From NCBI RefSeq assembly GCF_028283705.1, contig NZ_JAPWKD010000032.1:372001-436000 (forward strand): a stretch of DNA of 64,000 nucleotides, in the 5' to 3' direction. The position numbers and the translations under genes are program-made. The DNA is from Pantoea sp. Its GTDB lineage: Bacteria; Pseudomonadota; Gammaproteobacteria; Enterobacterales; Enterobacteriaceae. The stretch's first letter is position 1; every line of letters begins with the position of its first letter. Below the pieces are notes generated by a model. The model was not told the origin of the DNA, did no database searches, and saw nothing but the letters and a program-made list of their open reading frames with translations. Positions 45,000 to 53,061 of the stretch are shown here, piece after piece.

Positions 45000-47462
45000 T
45001 CAAACTCCCAACTTCCACGACAGAGTGCGCAGCAGATCGGCAAATACGCCAGCGGCTGTCACATCATTCCCGGCACCGTATCCACGCAGAACCAGCGGGA
45101 TCGGCTGATAATAACGGCTGTAGAAGGCCAGCGCGTTTTCGCCATTTTTGACTTTAAACAGCGGATCATTGCTATCCACCGCATCAATTTTCACCTTGCA
45201 GGCACCACCCTCTTCGATGGCACCGACGAAGCGTAACACTTTACCTTCATCGCGTGCTTTGGCAACGCGCGCCGCAAAGGCGTTATCCAGTTCCGGTAAA
45301 CGCTGCATAAATTGCTCAACATCGGCAATCTCCGTCAGGCTGGCAGGCAGCAGCGGCTCGATCTCGATATCGCTCAGTTCCAGCTGGTGTCCCGCTTCAC
45401 GCGCCAGAATCAACAGTTTGCGCGCCACATCGGTGCCGGAGAGATCATCGCGCGGGTCCGGCTCGGTAAAGCCCAGTTCGCGTGCCATGTTGGTCGCTGC
45501 CGACAGTGACACGCCCTCATCCAGTTTGCCGAAAATAAACGACAGCGAGCCAGAGAGAATACCGGAGAATTTGATCAGCTCATCACCGGCATTCAACAGA
45601 TTTTGCAGGTTTTCGATCACCGGCAGACCGGCACCCACGTTGGTGTCATACAGGAATTTACGGCGTGATTTCTCTGCGGCGGCGCGCATCTGCTGGTAGT
45701 AATTCCACGATGAGGTGTTGGCCTTTTTATTCGGCGTCACCACGTGGAAACCATCAGCAAGGAAATCGGCGTATTGATCGGCCACTGCCTGGCTGGAAGT
45801 ACAATCGACGATCACCGGGTTCAGCAGATGATATTCCTTCACCAGACGAATCAGGCGACCGAGGTTGAACGGCTCTTTGGCTTCCGCCAGCGCCGACTCC
45901 CAGTTGCTGAGATCGATACCGTGGACGTTGGTCAACAAGGCGCGTGAGTTAGCGATGCCGCACACACGCAAATCAATATGCTTCTGCTTCAGCCAGGCCT
46001 GCTGGCGATGCAGCTGCTCCAGCAACGCAGCACCCACGCCACCCACGCCGACCACAAACACTTCTATCACCTGATCGGTGGCGAACAGCATCTGGTGAAC
46101 GACGCGCACTCCGGTGGTGACTTCATCGTTGCTGACCACGGCGGAGATGGAGCGCTCAGACGACCCTTGCGCAATCGCCACGATGTTGATATTGGCGCGC
46201 GCCAGTGCGGAGAAGAACTTGGCAGAGATGCCGCGCAGCGTGCGCATGCCATCCCCGACCACGGAAATGATCGCCAGCTGCTCAACCACTTCGAGCGGAT
46301 CCAGCAGGCCATCTTTCAGTTCCAGATAGAATTCATCTTCCAGCACGCGGCGCGCACGCGCCAGCTCGTTCTGCGGTACGCAGAAGCTGATGCTGTATTC
46401 AGAAGAAGATTGGGTGATCAACACCACTGAGATGCCGGTACGGGACATCGCCGCAAACACGCGTGCGGCCATACCCACCATGCCTTTCATCCCCGGACCG
46501 GAGACGTTGAACATCGCCATGTTGTTCAGGTTGGTGATGCCTTTTACCGGATTCTCATCATGCTCGCCTTCGCCACCGATTAAGGTGCCCGGTGCTTGCG
46601 GATTGGCGGTGTTTTTGATCAGGCAGGGAATCTGGAACTGAGCAATCGGGGCGATGGTGCGGGGATGCAGAACTTTGGCACCAAAGTACGACAGCTCCAT
46701 CGCTTCCTGGTAGGACATGGATTTCAGCAGACGCGCATCCGGCACCTGACGCGGATCACAAGTATAAACGCCATCCACGTCAGTCCAGATCTCACAGCAA
46801 TCCGCGCGCAAGCAGGCCGCCAGCACCGCTGCCGAGTAGTCAGAACCGTTACGGCCCAGCACCACCAGCTCACCACGCTCGTTACCGGCGGTGAAACCGG
46901 CCATCAGGATCATATGATCCGCCGGAATCTGGCTGGCAGCGATACGGCGGGTGGATTCCGCGATATCGACTGTCGATTCCAGGTAATGCCCCACCGCCAG
47001 CAGTTTTTCTACCGGATCGATCACCGTGACCTTGTGACCACGCGCCTGTAACAGTGCTTCCATGATGGCAATCGACAGCTTCTCACCCCGACAGATAATG
47101 GCAGCATTCACCGCATCCGGGCACTGTCCCAGCAGGCTGATGCCATGCAGCACTTGTTTCAGCTGAGCAAATTCGAGATCAACACGGGTTTTTAAACCAT
47201 CAAAATCGAAGCCTGGCTGAGCATCGGCCAGCCCCTGCAACAACTCGGCAAAAATACGTTCGGCATCGCTGATATTCGGCAACGCATCCTGCCCGCTAAT
47301 GGTTTTCTCAATCATCGCGACCAGATGATTGGTAATTTTCGCTGGCGCAGAGAGTACGGTGGCGACCTGTCCCTGTTGCGCATTGCTTTCCAGAATGTCT
47401 GCCACGCGGAGAAAACGTTCCGCATTGGCTACTGAGGTCCCGCCGAATTTCAGCACTCGCAT
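45000..47462 (-). CDS. thrA: Bifunctional aspartokinase I/homoserine dehydrogenase I
   Basis: Catalyses the first and third steps toward threonine, feedback-inhibited by threonine. The 820 residues equal the E. coli length: aspartokinase domain (MRVLKFGGTSVANAERFLRV), regulatory ACT region near 310-450, then homoserine dehydrogenase (FVVGVGGVGAALLEQL near 470; TNVGAGLPVIENLQNLL). It sits behind the thr leader and attenuator. Confidence 0.98.
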   Translation of the reverse strand: MRVLKFGGTSVANAERFLRVADILESNAQQGQVATVLSAPAKITNHLVAMIEKTISGQDALPNISDAERIFAELLQGLADAQPGFDFDGLKTRVDLEFAQLKQVLHGISLLGQCPDAVNAAIICRGEKLSIAIMEALLQARGHKVTVIDPVEKLLAVGHYLESTVDIAESTRRIAASQIPADHMILMAGFTAGNERGELVVLGRNGSDYSAAVLAACLRADCCEIWTDVDGVYTCDPRQVPDARLLKSMSYQEAMELSYFGAKVLHPRTIAPIAQFQIPCLIKNTANPQAPGTLIGGEGEHDENPVKGITNLNNMAMFNVSGPGMKGMVGMAARVFAAMSRTGISVVLITQSSSEYSISFCVPQNELARARRVLEDEFYLELKDGLLDPLEVVEQLAIISVVGDGMRTLRGISAKFFSALARANINIVAIAQGSSERSISAVVSNDEVTTGVRVVHQMLFATDQVIEVFVVGVGGVGAALLEQLHRQQAWLKQKHIDLRVCGIANSRALLTNVHGIDLSNWESALAEAKEPFNLGRLIRLVKEYHLLNPVIVDCTSSQAVADQYADFLADGFHVVTPNKKANTSSWNYYQQMRAAAEKSRRKFLYDTNVGAGLPVIENLQNLLNAGDELIKFSGILSGSLSFIFGKLDEGVSLSAATNMARELGFTEPDPRDDLSGTDVARKLLILAREAGHQLELSDIEIEPLLPASLTEIADVEQFMQRLPELDNAFAARVAKARDEGKVLRFVGAIEEGGACKVKIDAVDSNDPLFKVKNGENALAFYSRYYQPIPLVLRGYGAGNDVTAAGVFADLLRTLSWKLGV

Positions 47463-47489
47463 GGTTGAAGCTCTCCTGAATTTTTGCCG

Positions 47490-47523
47490 AAAAAAAAGCC
47501 CGCACTGTTTAGGTGCGGGCTTC
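47490..47523 (-). terminator. thr operon attenuator terminator
   Basis: On the minus strand GCCCGCAC and GTGCGGGC pair across a seven-base loop, followed by eight T. The upstream arm can pair instead with GGTGCGGGC at the end of thrL, which forms the antiterminator. That is the switch expected when ribosomes stall on Thr/Ile codons of the leader. Confidence 0.92.
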
Positions 47524-47546
47524 TTTTTTTGTTTTTCCTGTATGCG

Positions 47547-47618
47547 TCAGCCCGCACCGTTACCTGTGGTAATGGTGGTGGTAATAATAATTGTGGTGTT
47601 CAGGCTGATTGTACGCAT
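47547..47618 (-). CDS. thrL: thr operon leader peptide
   Basis: A 23-residue leader whose translation senses charged tRNA-Thr and tRNA-Ile. It starts MRTISLNTT, continues with an Ile/Thr run (IIITTTITT) and ends GNGAG, so 8 of 23 residues are Thr and 5 are Ile. E. coli ThrL has 21 residues and the same GNGAG end. Its last codons encode the antiterminator strand. Confidence 0.95.
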   Translation of the reverse strand: MRTISLNTTIIITTTITTGNGAG

Positions 47619-47661
47619 TGAGATTTTTTTCTGTCTGTCTTGATTGTCCGTCTGCCTTCCA

Positions 47662-47690
47662 GAATTAAAGCAAAGTGCCGGTTAAGTCAA
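47662..47690 (-). promoter_or_regulatory. thr operon promoter
   Basis: On the minus strand TTGACT (47690-47685), five of six, is the same -35 as I recall for E. coli thr. After 17 bases comes TAATTC, a poor -10; TTTAAT one to three bases earlier is an alternative. The spacing to thrL, about 45 bases, fits. Confidence 0.55.
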
Positions 47691-47803
47691 CGAATTTGTC
47701 CTTTGCTGGATTTTTCGCCACTACGCAGTGCTACGCTTTGCCCGGAAAATGCTATCGGAATCGTTCAGCAAATAGCCACAAATCCCGATCTGTCACTATA
47801 AAA

Positions 47804-48508
47804 TCAGGATTTACCCGAGTTATTATCTATAAGTTTTTTTTCTACATCATGCAGCAGACGGTGCAGCATGGCGCTGTCGCGCTGCTCAAGTAAACCGATA
47901 CGTTGATCGATCCAGTCAGCCATCTTGGCATCGTCGCTGACCTCAAGACGCACCAGTAATTGCTGGAAACGCGCGCGTAATGCCTGCAATTGCTGAGCGT
48001 CTCCCCGCTCTGCCGCAGGAGCCACCACCTGATTCAGCGCCGCAAGCTGATAGCAGTACACCATCACCGCCTGGCCGAGATTCAGCGAGGGATAATCATT
48101 GGCCATCGGGATCCCGGTCAGCAGATCCACCTGGTCCAGTTCCTCGTTAGTTAACCCGCTATCTTCACGACCAAAGACCAGTGCAATGCGGCTCAGCCAC
48201 TGGCGTTTCTCCTGCAAAATGGTTTCCACCTGAGCGGGCGTGGCGTAGTAACGAAACTTCGCCCGGCTGCGGGCGGTGGTCGCGACAGAGAAGTCCACAT
48301 CCTGCAATGCCGCGCTCAGCGTGTCATAAGTTTTTACGCTATCAAGGATCTCGCCCGCGCCATGTGCCACACGCCTGGCTGCCGGGTCCTGCCAGGCATC
48401 ACTGGCAACGATACGCAACTCACTAAATCCCATGGTTTTCATCGCACGGGCTGCCGCACCGATATTTTCTGGTCGGGCGGGAGAGACAAGAATGAGGGGG
48501 AAATGCAT
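47804..48508 (-). CDS. lasT: SpoU-type (SPOUT) RNA methyltransferase LasT
   Basis: Predicted tRNA/rRNA 2'-O-methyltransferase of the TrmH/SpoU family, related to TrmJ; the target RNA is not established. The 234 residues show the three family motifs: ARPENIGAAARAMKTMGF, LVFGREDSGLTNEEL and YPSLNLGQAVMVYCYQL. It lies on the other side of the thr promoter from thrL, as in E. coli. Confidence 0.93.
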   Translation of the reverse strand: MHFPLILVSPARPENIGAAARAMKTMGFSELRIVASDAWQDPAARRVAHGAGEILDSVKTYDTLSAALQDVDFSVATTARSRAKFRYYATPAQVETILQEKRQWLSRIALVFGREDSGLTNEELDQVDLLTGIPMANDYPSLNLGQAVMVYCYQLAALNQVVAPAAERGDAQQLQALRARFQQLLVRLEVSDDAKMADWIDQRIGLLEQRDSAMLHRLLHDVEKKLIDNNSGKS

Positions 48509-49117
48509 GATTTTTCCATCGAACTGTTAACAACGCGGCCTATGTTGGCATGCAGACCGCAAAATACCAACCATAGCGCTATAAGAAAATAAGATGTTAA
48601 GGATGTTAAAAGCGAATAAAACCGATGGGTAGCATAAATTAACGTATTAAAGCTAAATTTCCGGACCATTTTAATATAAAAGCATTAGATATCATCTTAT
48701 TGAAATATAATTTCCGGCAGGTTTTGGTTTTGCTATTATGCAGCTGAAATGTAGCAAAAATGCTGCTTTTTGTGAGCTAAGCTGGCATTCCTGGAGAAGT
48801 TTTTCATAAAAGTGTTAACGTGCTACACTTGCATTTGATATAAGTCAACGAAGCGTTGTTTTTATGCTTATCGGTTGTTGTTGGTGCTGTTAGGTTGCTG
48901 TTAATACGGTTAGGATAAGCGCCAGTCCGATACCCACGGGGCACGCAAATATTCATCCTGACTGGCTGAGCTAACACTGAAGTTGACGTAGATGGATGGT
49001 GTATTCCGAAGATTATTTCGTACACCGGTTGTGAACGGCATGCTGTTATTACTCACAGTAAGTTCAACCGCCGTACGCCCTGTTTTCGATTTGTTGGCAA
49101 ATTTTAGGTAGCGAAAC
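48509..49117 (+). other. lasT/arcA intergenic region and long arcA leader
   Basis: No convincing gene lies in these 609 bases. The lasT-proximal 300 bases are AT-rich and carry nothing I can assign. From 48815 a promoter and a leader of about 270 bases precede arcA. The leader contains an inverted pair GCTTATC (48866-48872) and GATAAGC (48914-48920) around a GTTG-repeat-rich loop. E. coli arcA also has a long, multi-promoter leader. Confidence 0.6.
48815..48844 (+). promoter_or_regulatory. Putative arcA promoter (extended -10)
   Basis: TTAACG (four of six to TTGACA), an 18-base spacer and the extended -10 TGATATAAG (TG, one base, TATAAG with five of six). It would make a leader of about 270 bases. 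Other upstream promoters are possible. Confidence 0.5.
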
Positions 49118-49834
49118 ATGCAGACCCCGCACATTCTTATCGTTGAAGACGAACTGGTCACGCGTAACACCCTCAAAAGTATCTTTGAGGCGGAAGGTTA
49201 TGTGGTCTATGAAGCCACCGACGGCGCCGAAATGCATCAGGTCCTGACGGATAACGACGTCAATCTGGTGATCATGGACATCAACCTGCCCGGGAAAAAC
49301 GGCTTGTTGCTGGCACGTGAACTGCGTGAGCAGGCGAACGTCGCACTGATGTTCCTGACCGGCCGTGATAATGAAGTGGACAAAATTCTTGGTCTGGAAA
49401 TTGGTGCGGATGATTACATCACCAAACCATTCAACCCGCGTGAGCTGACCATCCGTGCGCGCAACCTGTTGTCACGCACCATGAATCTGGCGATGCCGAA
49501 TGAAGAACGTCGTCAGGTGGAAAGCTACCGTTTCAACGGCTGGGAGCTGGATATCAATAGCCGCTCACTGATCAGCCCGAACGGCGAGCAGTACAAACTG
49601 CCGCGCAGCGAATTCCGCGCCATGCTGCACTTCTGCGAGAACCCGGGCAAAATTCAGACCCGTGCTGATCTGCTGAAGAAGATGACCGGTCGCGAGCTGA
49701 AGCCGCATGACCGTACCGTGGATGTCACCATCCGCCGCATCCGTAAGCATTTCGAGTCCACACCGGATACGCCAGAAATCATCGCCACCATTCACGGCGA
49801 AGGTTACCGCTTCTGCGGCGAGCTGCAGGACTGA
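49118..49834 (+). CDS. arcA: Aerobic respiration response regulator ArcA
   Basis: OmpR-family response regulator that represses respiratory genes and activates fermentative genes when phosphorylated by ArcB. The 238 residues equal the E. coli length. The receiver has the acidic pair Glu10/Asp11, the phosphorylated Asp54 in VIMDINLPG and Lys in DDYITKPFNP. The C-terminal winged helix contains LPRSEFRAMLHF and DVTIRRIRKHFE. Confidence 0.98.
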   Translation: MQTPHILIVEDELVTRNTLKSIFEAEGYVVYEATDGAEMHQVLTDNDVNLVIMDINLPGKNGLLLARELREQANVALMFLTGRDNEVDKILGLEIGADDYITKPFNPRELTIRARNLLSRTMNLAMPNEERRQVESYRFNGWELDINSRSLISPNGEQYKLPRSEFRAMLHFCENPGKIQTRADLLKKMTGRELKPHDRTVDVTIRRIRKHFESTPDTPEIIATIHGEGYRFCGELQD

Positions 49835-49842
49835 GTTATCCG

Positions 49843-49871
49843 CAAAAAAACGCCCGTCAGGGCGTTTTTTT
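49843..49871. terminator. Bidirectional terminator arcA/creA
   Basis: ACGCCC and GGGCGT pair around GTCA, with seven A before and seven T after, nine bases past the arcA stop and before the convergent creA stop. Confidence 0.92.
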
Positions 49872-49882
49872 ATGGGCGATGA

Positions 49883-50356
49883 TCAGTGCCACGGCATGAT
49901 CGGCACCGCGCTAAGCGCGTTCTTCGGTGAGCCTTCGACCACTTTGTCGGAATAAGCCAGGTACACCAAAGCATTGCGCTTTTGGTCATAAAAGCGTACA
50001 ACCTGCAACTTCTTAAAAACCAGCGATGTGCGTTTCTGGAACACCACATCCCCCTGCGCCTTACCCTGTGCAATTTTATCGCTAAGCGTTACCGGTCCAA
50101 CCTGCTGGCAGGAAATCGCCGCGTCGGAAGTATCCTCCGCCAGGCCTAATCCGCCCTTGATCCCACCGGTTTTTGCCCGGCTGATATAACAGGTTACATT
50201 TTTTACATCAGGGTCATCGAAGGCTTCCACCACGATCTTATGATCGGGGCCAAACATCTTGAACACCGTGTCAACAGAGCCGATCTCCTCGGCAAAGAGG
50301 GGACCAGAGAAGGCGAAAGTTGCCAGGGTGACTATAAGAAGGCGAGTTACTGTCAT
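49883..50356 (-). CDS. creA: CreA family periplasmic protein of unknown function
   Basis: Small secreted protein next to the cre locus in enterobacteria; its biochemical role is unknown to me. The 157 residues have a signal peptide ending GPLFA before EEIGSVDTVFKMFGPD. The conserved core includes VKNVTCYISRAKTGGIKGGLGL and SCQQVGPV, with two cysteines likely to form a disulphide. I chose the ATG at 50356 because it begins the signal peptide. creBCD do not follow in this window. Confidence 0.93.
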   Translation of the reverse strand: MTVTRLLIVTLATFAFSGPLFAEEIGSVDTVFKMFGPDHKIVVEAFDDPDVKNVTCYISRAKTGGIKGGLGLAEDTSDAAISCQQVGPVTLSDKIAQGKAQGDVVFQKRTSLVFKKLQVVRFYDQKRNALVYLAYSDKVVEGSPKNALSAVPIMPWH

Positions 50357-50551
50357 TGAGTTACCATTGCAAACGGAATAGATGAGAATGTAATGTACTG
50401 GCAATTGGTAACAGAACCAAACCAAATGGGTAACAACCCGCATTGATGTAGCACAGTCGACTTACAAAACCGCCCTCTCGCCTTTTTGCATTTCGTGCTA
50501 TTATTCGACGACTTCATAAGTTGCGCCACCAGAGAATTATGAGGATGTTTT

Positions 50552-51433
50552 ATGGACCAAGCCGGTATCATTCGCGATTTGCTTGTCTGGCTGGAGAGCC
50601 ATCTGGATCAACCCCTTTCACTGGATAATGTCGCCCTGAAAGCGGGTTACTCCAAATGGCACCTGCAGCGCATGTTTAAGGACGTGGCAGGCCACGCGAT
50701 CGGCGCGTATATCCGCGCACGCCGGCTGTCGAAGGCAGCGGTCGCATTACGCCTGACCAGCCGCCCAATTCTCGACATCGCCCTGCAATACCGTTTCGAT
50801 TCCCAGCAGACCTTTACCCGTGCGTTCAAAAAGCAGTTTAACCAAACGCCCGCCTGGTATCGTCGTTCGTCAGACTGGAACTCCTTCGGTATCCGTCCCC
50901 CGATCCGTCTGGACGATAATTACCTGCCTGAGCCGCAGTATGTCACCCTGCCGGAAACGGTGCTGGTGGGTCAGACGCAGATTTACAGCTGCACGCTGGA
51001 ACAGATCTCCAGCTATCGTGACGAAATGCGCGTGCATTTCTGGAAGCAGTTCCTGTTGGAAACCGACACCGTGCCGCCGGTGCTATACGGCCTGCATCAG
51101 GTACGTGCCAGCCACGAGAAAGATGATGAGCAGGAAATTCTCTACACCACTGCGGTGACGGCCGATCAGTTAGGGAAAAGCATGCAGTCCAACCAGAGTG
51201 TGATTCTGGAAGCGGGTGATTATGTGCAGTTCACCTACACCGGGCCGCGCACTGCGTTGCAGGAGTTTATTCTGCTGCTGTACGGCACCTGTATGCCAAC
51301 GCTGGGTCTGGTGCGTCGTCAGGGGCAGGATATCGAGCGCTTCTTTACTCACGGTGGTAAAAAGCGTAGCGAGCCGCCAACGGAAATCCGCTGCGAATAC
51401 CTGATTCCGATTCGCCCGGCGCAGGCGCTCTAA
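50552..51433 (+). CDS. rob: AraC-family right-origin-binding regulator Rob
   Basis: Constitutive MarA/SoxS-like regulator that binds marboxes and upregulates efflux and stress genes. The 293 residues have an N-terminal double helix-turn-helix (VALKAGYSKWHLQRMFKDVAGHAIG and the YRFDSQQTFTRAFKKQF recognition segment) and a C-terminal GyrI-like effector-binding domain. E. coli Rob is 289 residues. It is divergent from creA. Confidence 0.97.
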   Translation: MDQAGIIRDLLVWLESHLDQPLSLDNVALKAGYSKWHLQRMFKDVAGHAIGAYIRARRLSKAAVALRLTSRPILDIALQYRFDSQQTFTRAFKKQFNQTPAWYRRSSDWNSFGIRPPIRLDDNYLPEPQYVTLPETVLVGQTQIYSCTLEQISSYRDEMRVHFWKQFLLETDTVPPVLYGLHQVRASHEKDDEQEILYTTAVTADQLGKSMQSNQSVILEAGDYVQFTYTGPRTALQEFILLLYGTCMPTLGLVRRQGQDIERFFTHGGKKRSEPPTEIRCEYLIPIRPAQAL

Positions 51434-51435
51434 AC

Positions 51436-51464
51436 AACAATGCCGTCATAATGACGGCATTGTT
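51436..51464. terminator. Bidirectional terminator rob/gpmB
   Basis: AACAATGCCGTCAT and ATGACGGCATTGTT are exact 14-base complements separated by one A, so the real loop is about five bases. TTTTCG follows on the plus strand and TTTAG on the minus strand. It lies two bases after the rob stop. Confidence 0.82.
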
Positions 51465-51475
51465 TTCGTTCGATG

Positions 51476-52123
51476 TCAGCGCTGCAATTCATCCAGCGCG
51501 GGTGCATCGAGATGCGACACATCGCCCGCCGTTTCCACCACCCAACCCGCTGCCAGCCAGGCGCTCTGCTGATGATCAACGCGTGAGATTGAGCAGTTAC
51601 GCAGACGCAGACGACGCTCCGCATGGGCCGGTAAGCCAAGAATGGTGCTCACCAGCACACCCAGCGCCATACCGTGGCTGACAATCAGCGGACGGCTACC
51701 CGCCGGTAAGTCAAGACAGGCATTCAGCGCTGCGTGCATACGCGTCGCCATTTCCGCCATTGACTCTCCGCCCGGGATACGGCCACCTTCGGTGCCATCC
51801 ACCAGCGTTTTACGCCAGCTTTCCTCTTCCGGCGTCAGGCCGTCGAGGGGGCGCTTCTCTAACACGCCCATATTCAGTTCGCGCAGACGCGCATCGACAG
51901 TGACGGTGCAACCGCAGGCATCCGCGATAATTTCTGCGGTGCGCCGGGTACGTCCTAAATCGCTGGCAATCACGTGGGTAATGCCCAGCGATTTAACGCG
52001 CTCGCCCACCTGATGGGCCTGCTGTTCACCTGTTTCCGTCAGCGGACTGTCGGACTGCCCCTGAATGCGTCGGGCCGCATTCCATACCGTTTCACCGTGA
52101 CGAACAAGATAGACCTGTAGCAT
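51476..52123 (-). CDS. gpmB: Histidine phosphatase GpmB (YtjC)
   Basis: Histidine-phosphatase superfamily member. Named phosphoglycerate mutase 2, but a phosphatase role is more likely; substrates remain uncertain. The 215 residues equal the E. coli length. The phosphohistidine motif VRHGETVWNAARRIQGQSD starts at residue 7, with the second histidine in PLIVSHGMALGVL. It is divergent from yjjX across 51 bases. Confidence 0.95.
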   Translation of the reverse strand: MLQVYLVRHGETVWNAARRIQGQSDSPLTETGEQQAHQVGERVKSLGITHVIASDLGRTRRTAEIIADACGCTVTVDARLRELNMGVLEKRPLDGLTPEEESWRKTLVDGTEGGRIPGGESMAEMATRMHAALNACLDLPAGSRPLIVSHGMALGVLVSTILGLPAHAERRLRLRNCSISRVDHQQSAWLAAGWVVETAGDVSHLDAPALDELQR

Positions 52124-52174
52124 GCTTAATTTCCGTTATACTGCGACAAATTTGCCTTGAGGGTTCAAACAATT

Positions 52175-52693
52175 ATGTACCATGTTGTCGCAGCCACCAT
52201 CAACCCGGCAAAAATCCGCGCGATTGCACAGGCGTTCAACGACGTTTTCGGCGAAGGATCCTGCCATATTGAAGGGGTCGAGGTCGAGAGTGGCGTTGCT
52301 GCCCAGCCGCTAAGTGATGTAGAAACGCGAACTGGCGCACGTCAGCGCGTCGTCAATGCGCGTGCAAAAAAAGCCGATGCCGATTTTTGGGTGGCGATAG
52401 AAGCTGGCATTGAGGGCGATAGCGCCTTCGCCTGGATGGTGGTGGAGAATGCACAGCAGCGCGGTGAATCACGTTCTGCCAGCTTTACGCTGCCACCGGT
52501 AGTGATGCTCGGCCTGGCCGCAGGTAACGAGCTGGGTGATGAAATGGCGCGCTTAACCGGTGTGGAGAATATCAAACACAAAGGGGGTGCGATTGGTGCC
52601 TTTACGCACGGCCTGCTGACCCGCTCCAGCGTGTACCATCAGGCGTTGATTCTGGCGCTCTGCCCGTTCACCCATCCGCTGTATCAGCAGTAA
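52175..52693 (+). CDS. yjjX: Inosine/xanthosine triphosphatase YjjX
   Basis: House-cleaning phosphatase for non-canonical ITP and XTP, preventing their use in nucleic acids. The 172 residues begin MYHVVAATINPAKIRAIAQAF and include FWVAIEAGIEGDS and GAIGAFTHGLLTRSSVY. I chose the ATG at 52175; a TTG at 52157 would add non-conserved residues. Its stop abuts the trpR stop on the opposite strand. Confidence 0.94.
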   Translation: MYHVVAATINPAKIRAIAQAFNDVFGEGSCHIEGVEVESGVAAQPLSDVETRTGARQRVVNARAKKADADFWVAIEAGIEGDSAFAWMVVENAQQRGESRSASFTLPPVVMLGLAAGNELGDEMARLTGVENIKHKGGAIGAFTHGLLTRSSVYHQALILALCPFTHPLYQQ

Positions 52694-53017
52694 TCAGGCG
52701 CGTCCCAGACGCGCTTCCAGCCAGCGTTTCAGCTCCGGCGGCGCTTCTTTCAGGCTGTTGGAGCCACGGGTGATAGTGGCGATACCGACGCCCAGCTCGT
52801 TTTTCAGTTCGCGCTGGCTCATTTCACCGTTCATCAACTCTTCAATAATCCGCAGACGCGTACCGTAAGATTCCCGCTCATCCGGGGTCATCATCAGATG
52901 CAGCAACGGCAGTGCCACGCCATCGGCGTAGGCGTTTTGCATCAGTTCGACAAAACGCAGCCAGTTATCTTCAACAGGCTGTGCCGATTCCGGCTGGGAA
53001 GAAAGGGGTTGGCTCAT
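52694..53017 (-). CDS. trpR: trp operon repressor
   Basis: Tryptophan-dependent repressor of trp, aroH, mtr and its own gene. The 107 residues form the all-helical TrpR fold; the helix-turn-helix reads MSQRELKNELGVGIATITRGSNSLK, and the tryptophan-pocket Arg lies in YGTRLRIIEELM. It follows slt as in E. coli, with its own operator upstream. Confidence 0.97.
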   Translation of the reverse strand: MSQPLSSQPESAQPVEDNWLRFVELMQNAYADGVALPLLHLMMTPDERESYGTRLRIIEELMNGEMSQRELKNELGVGIATITRGSNSLKEAPPELKRWLEARLGRA

Positions 53018-53022
53018 GAAGG

Positions 53023-53052
53023 GCTTCCGTACTCATTAACGAGTACGGAAGC
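53023..53052 (-). promoter_or_regulatory. trp operator controlling trpR
   Basis: A 30-base palindrome: GCTTCCGTACTC and GAGTACGGAAGC flank ATTAAC. The core CGTACTC-ATTAAC-GAGTACG is close to the TrpR consensus NGTACTAGTTAACTAGTACN and to the E. coli trpR operator as I recall it. It starts six bases before the trpR ATG and may also serve as a hairpin at the slt 3' end. Confidence 0.82.
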
Positions 53053-53061
53053 ATAGCACAG

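Noticed and set aside
48804..49025. 73-codon minus-strand frame in the arcA leader
   Set aside because: No ribosome-binding site or conserved pattern; it lies over the likely arcA promoter and leader.
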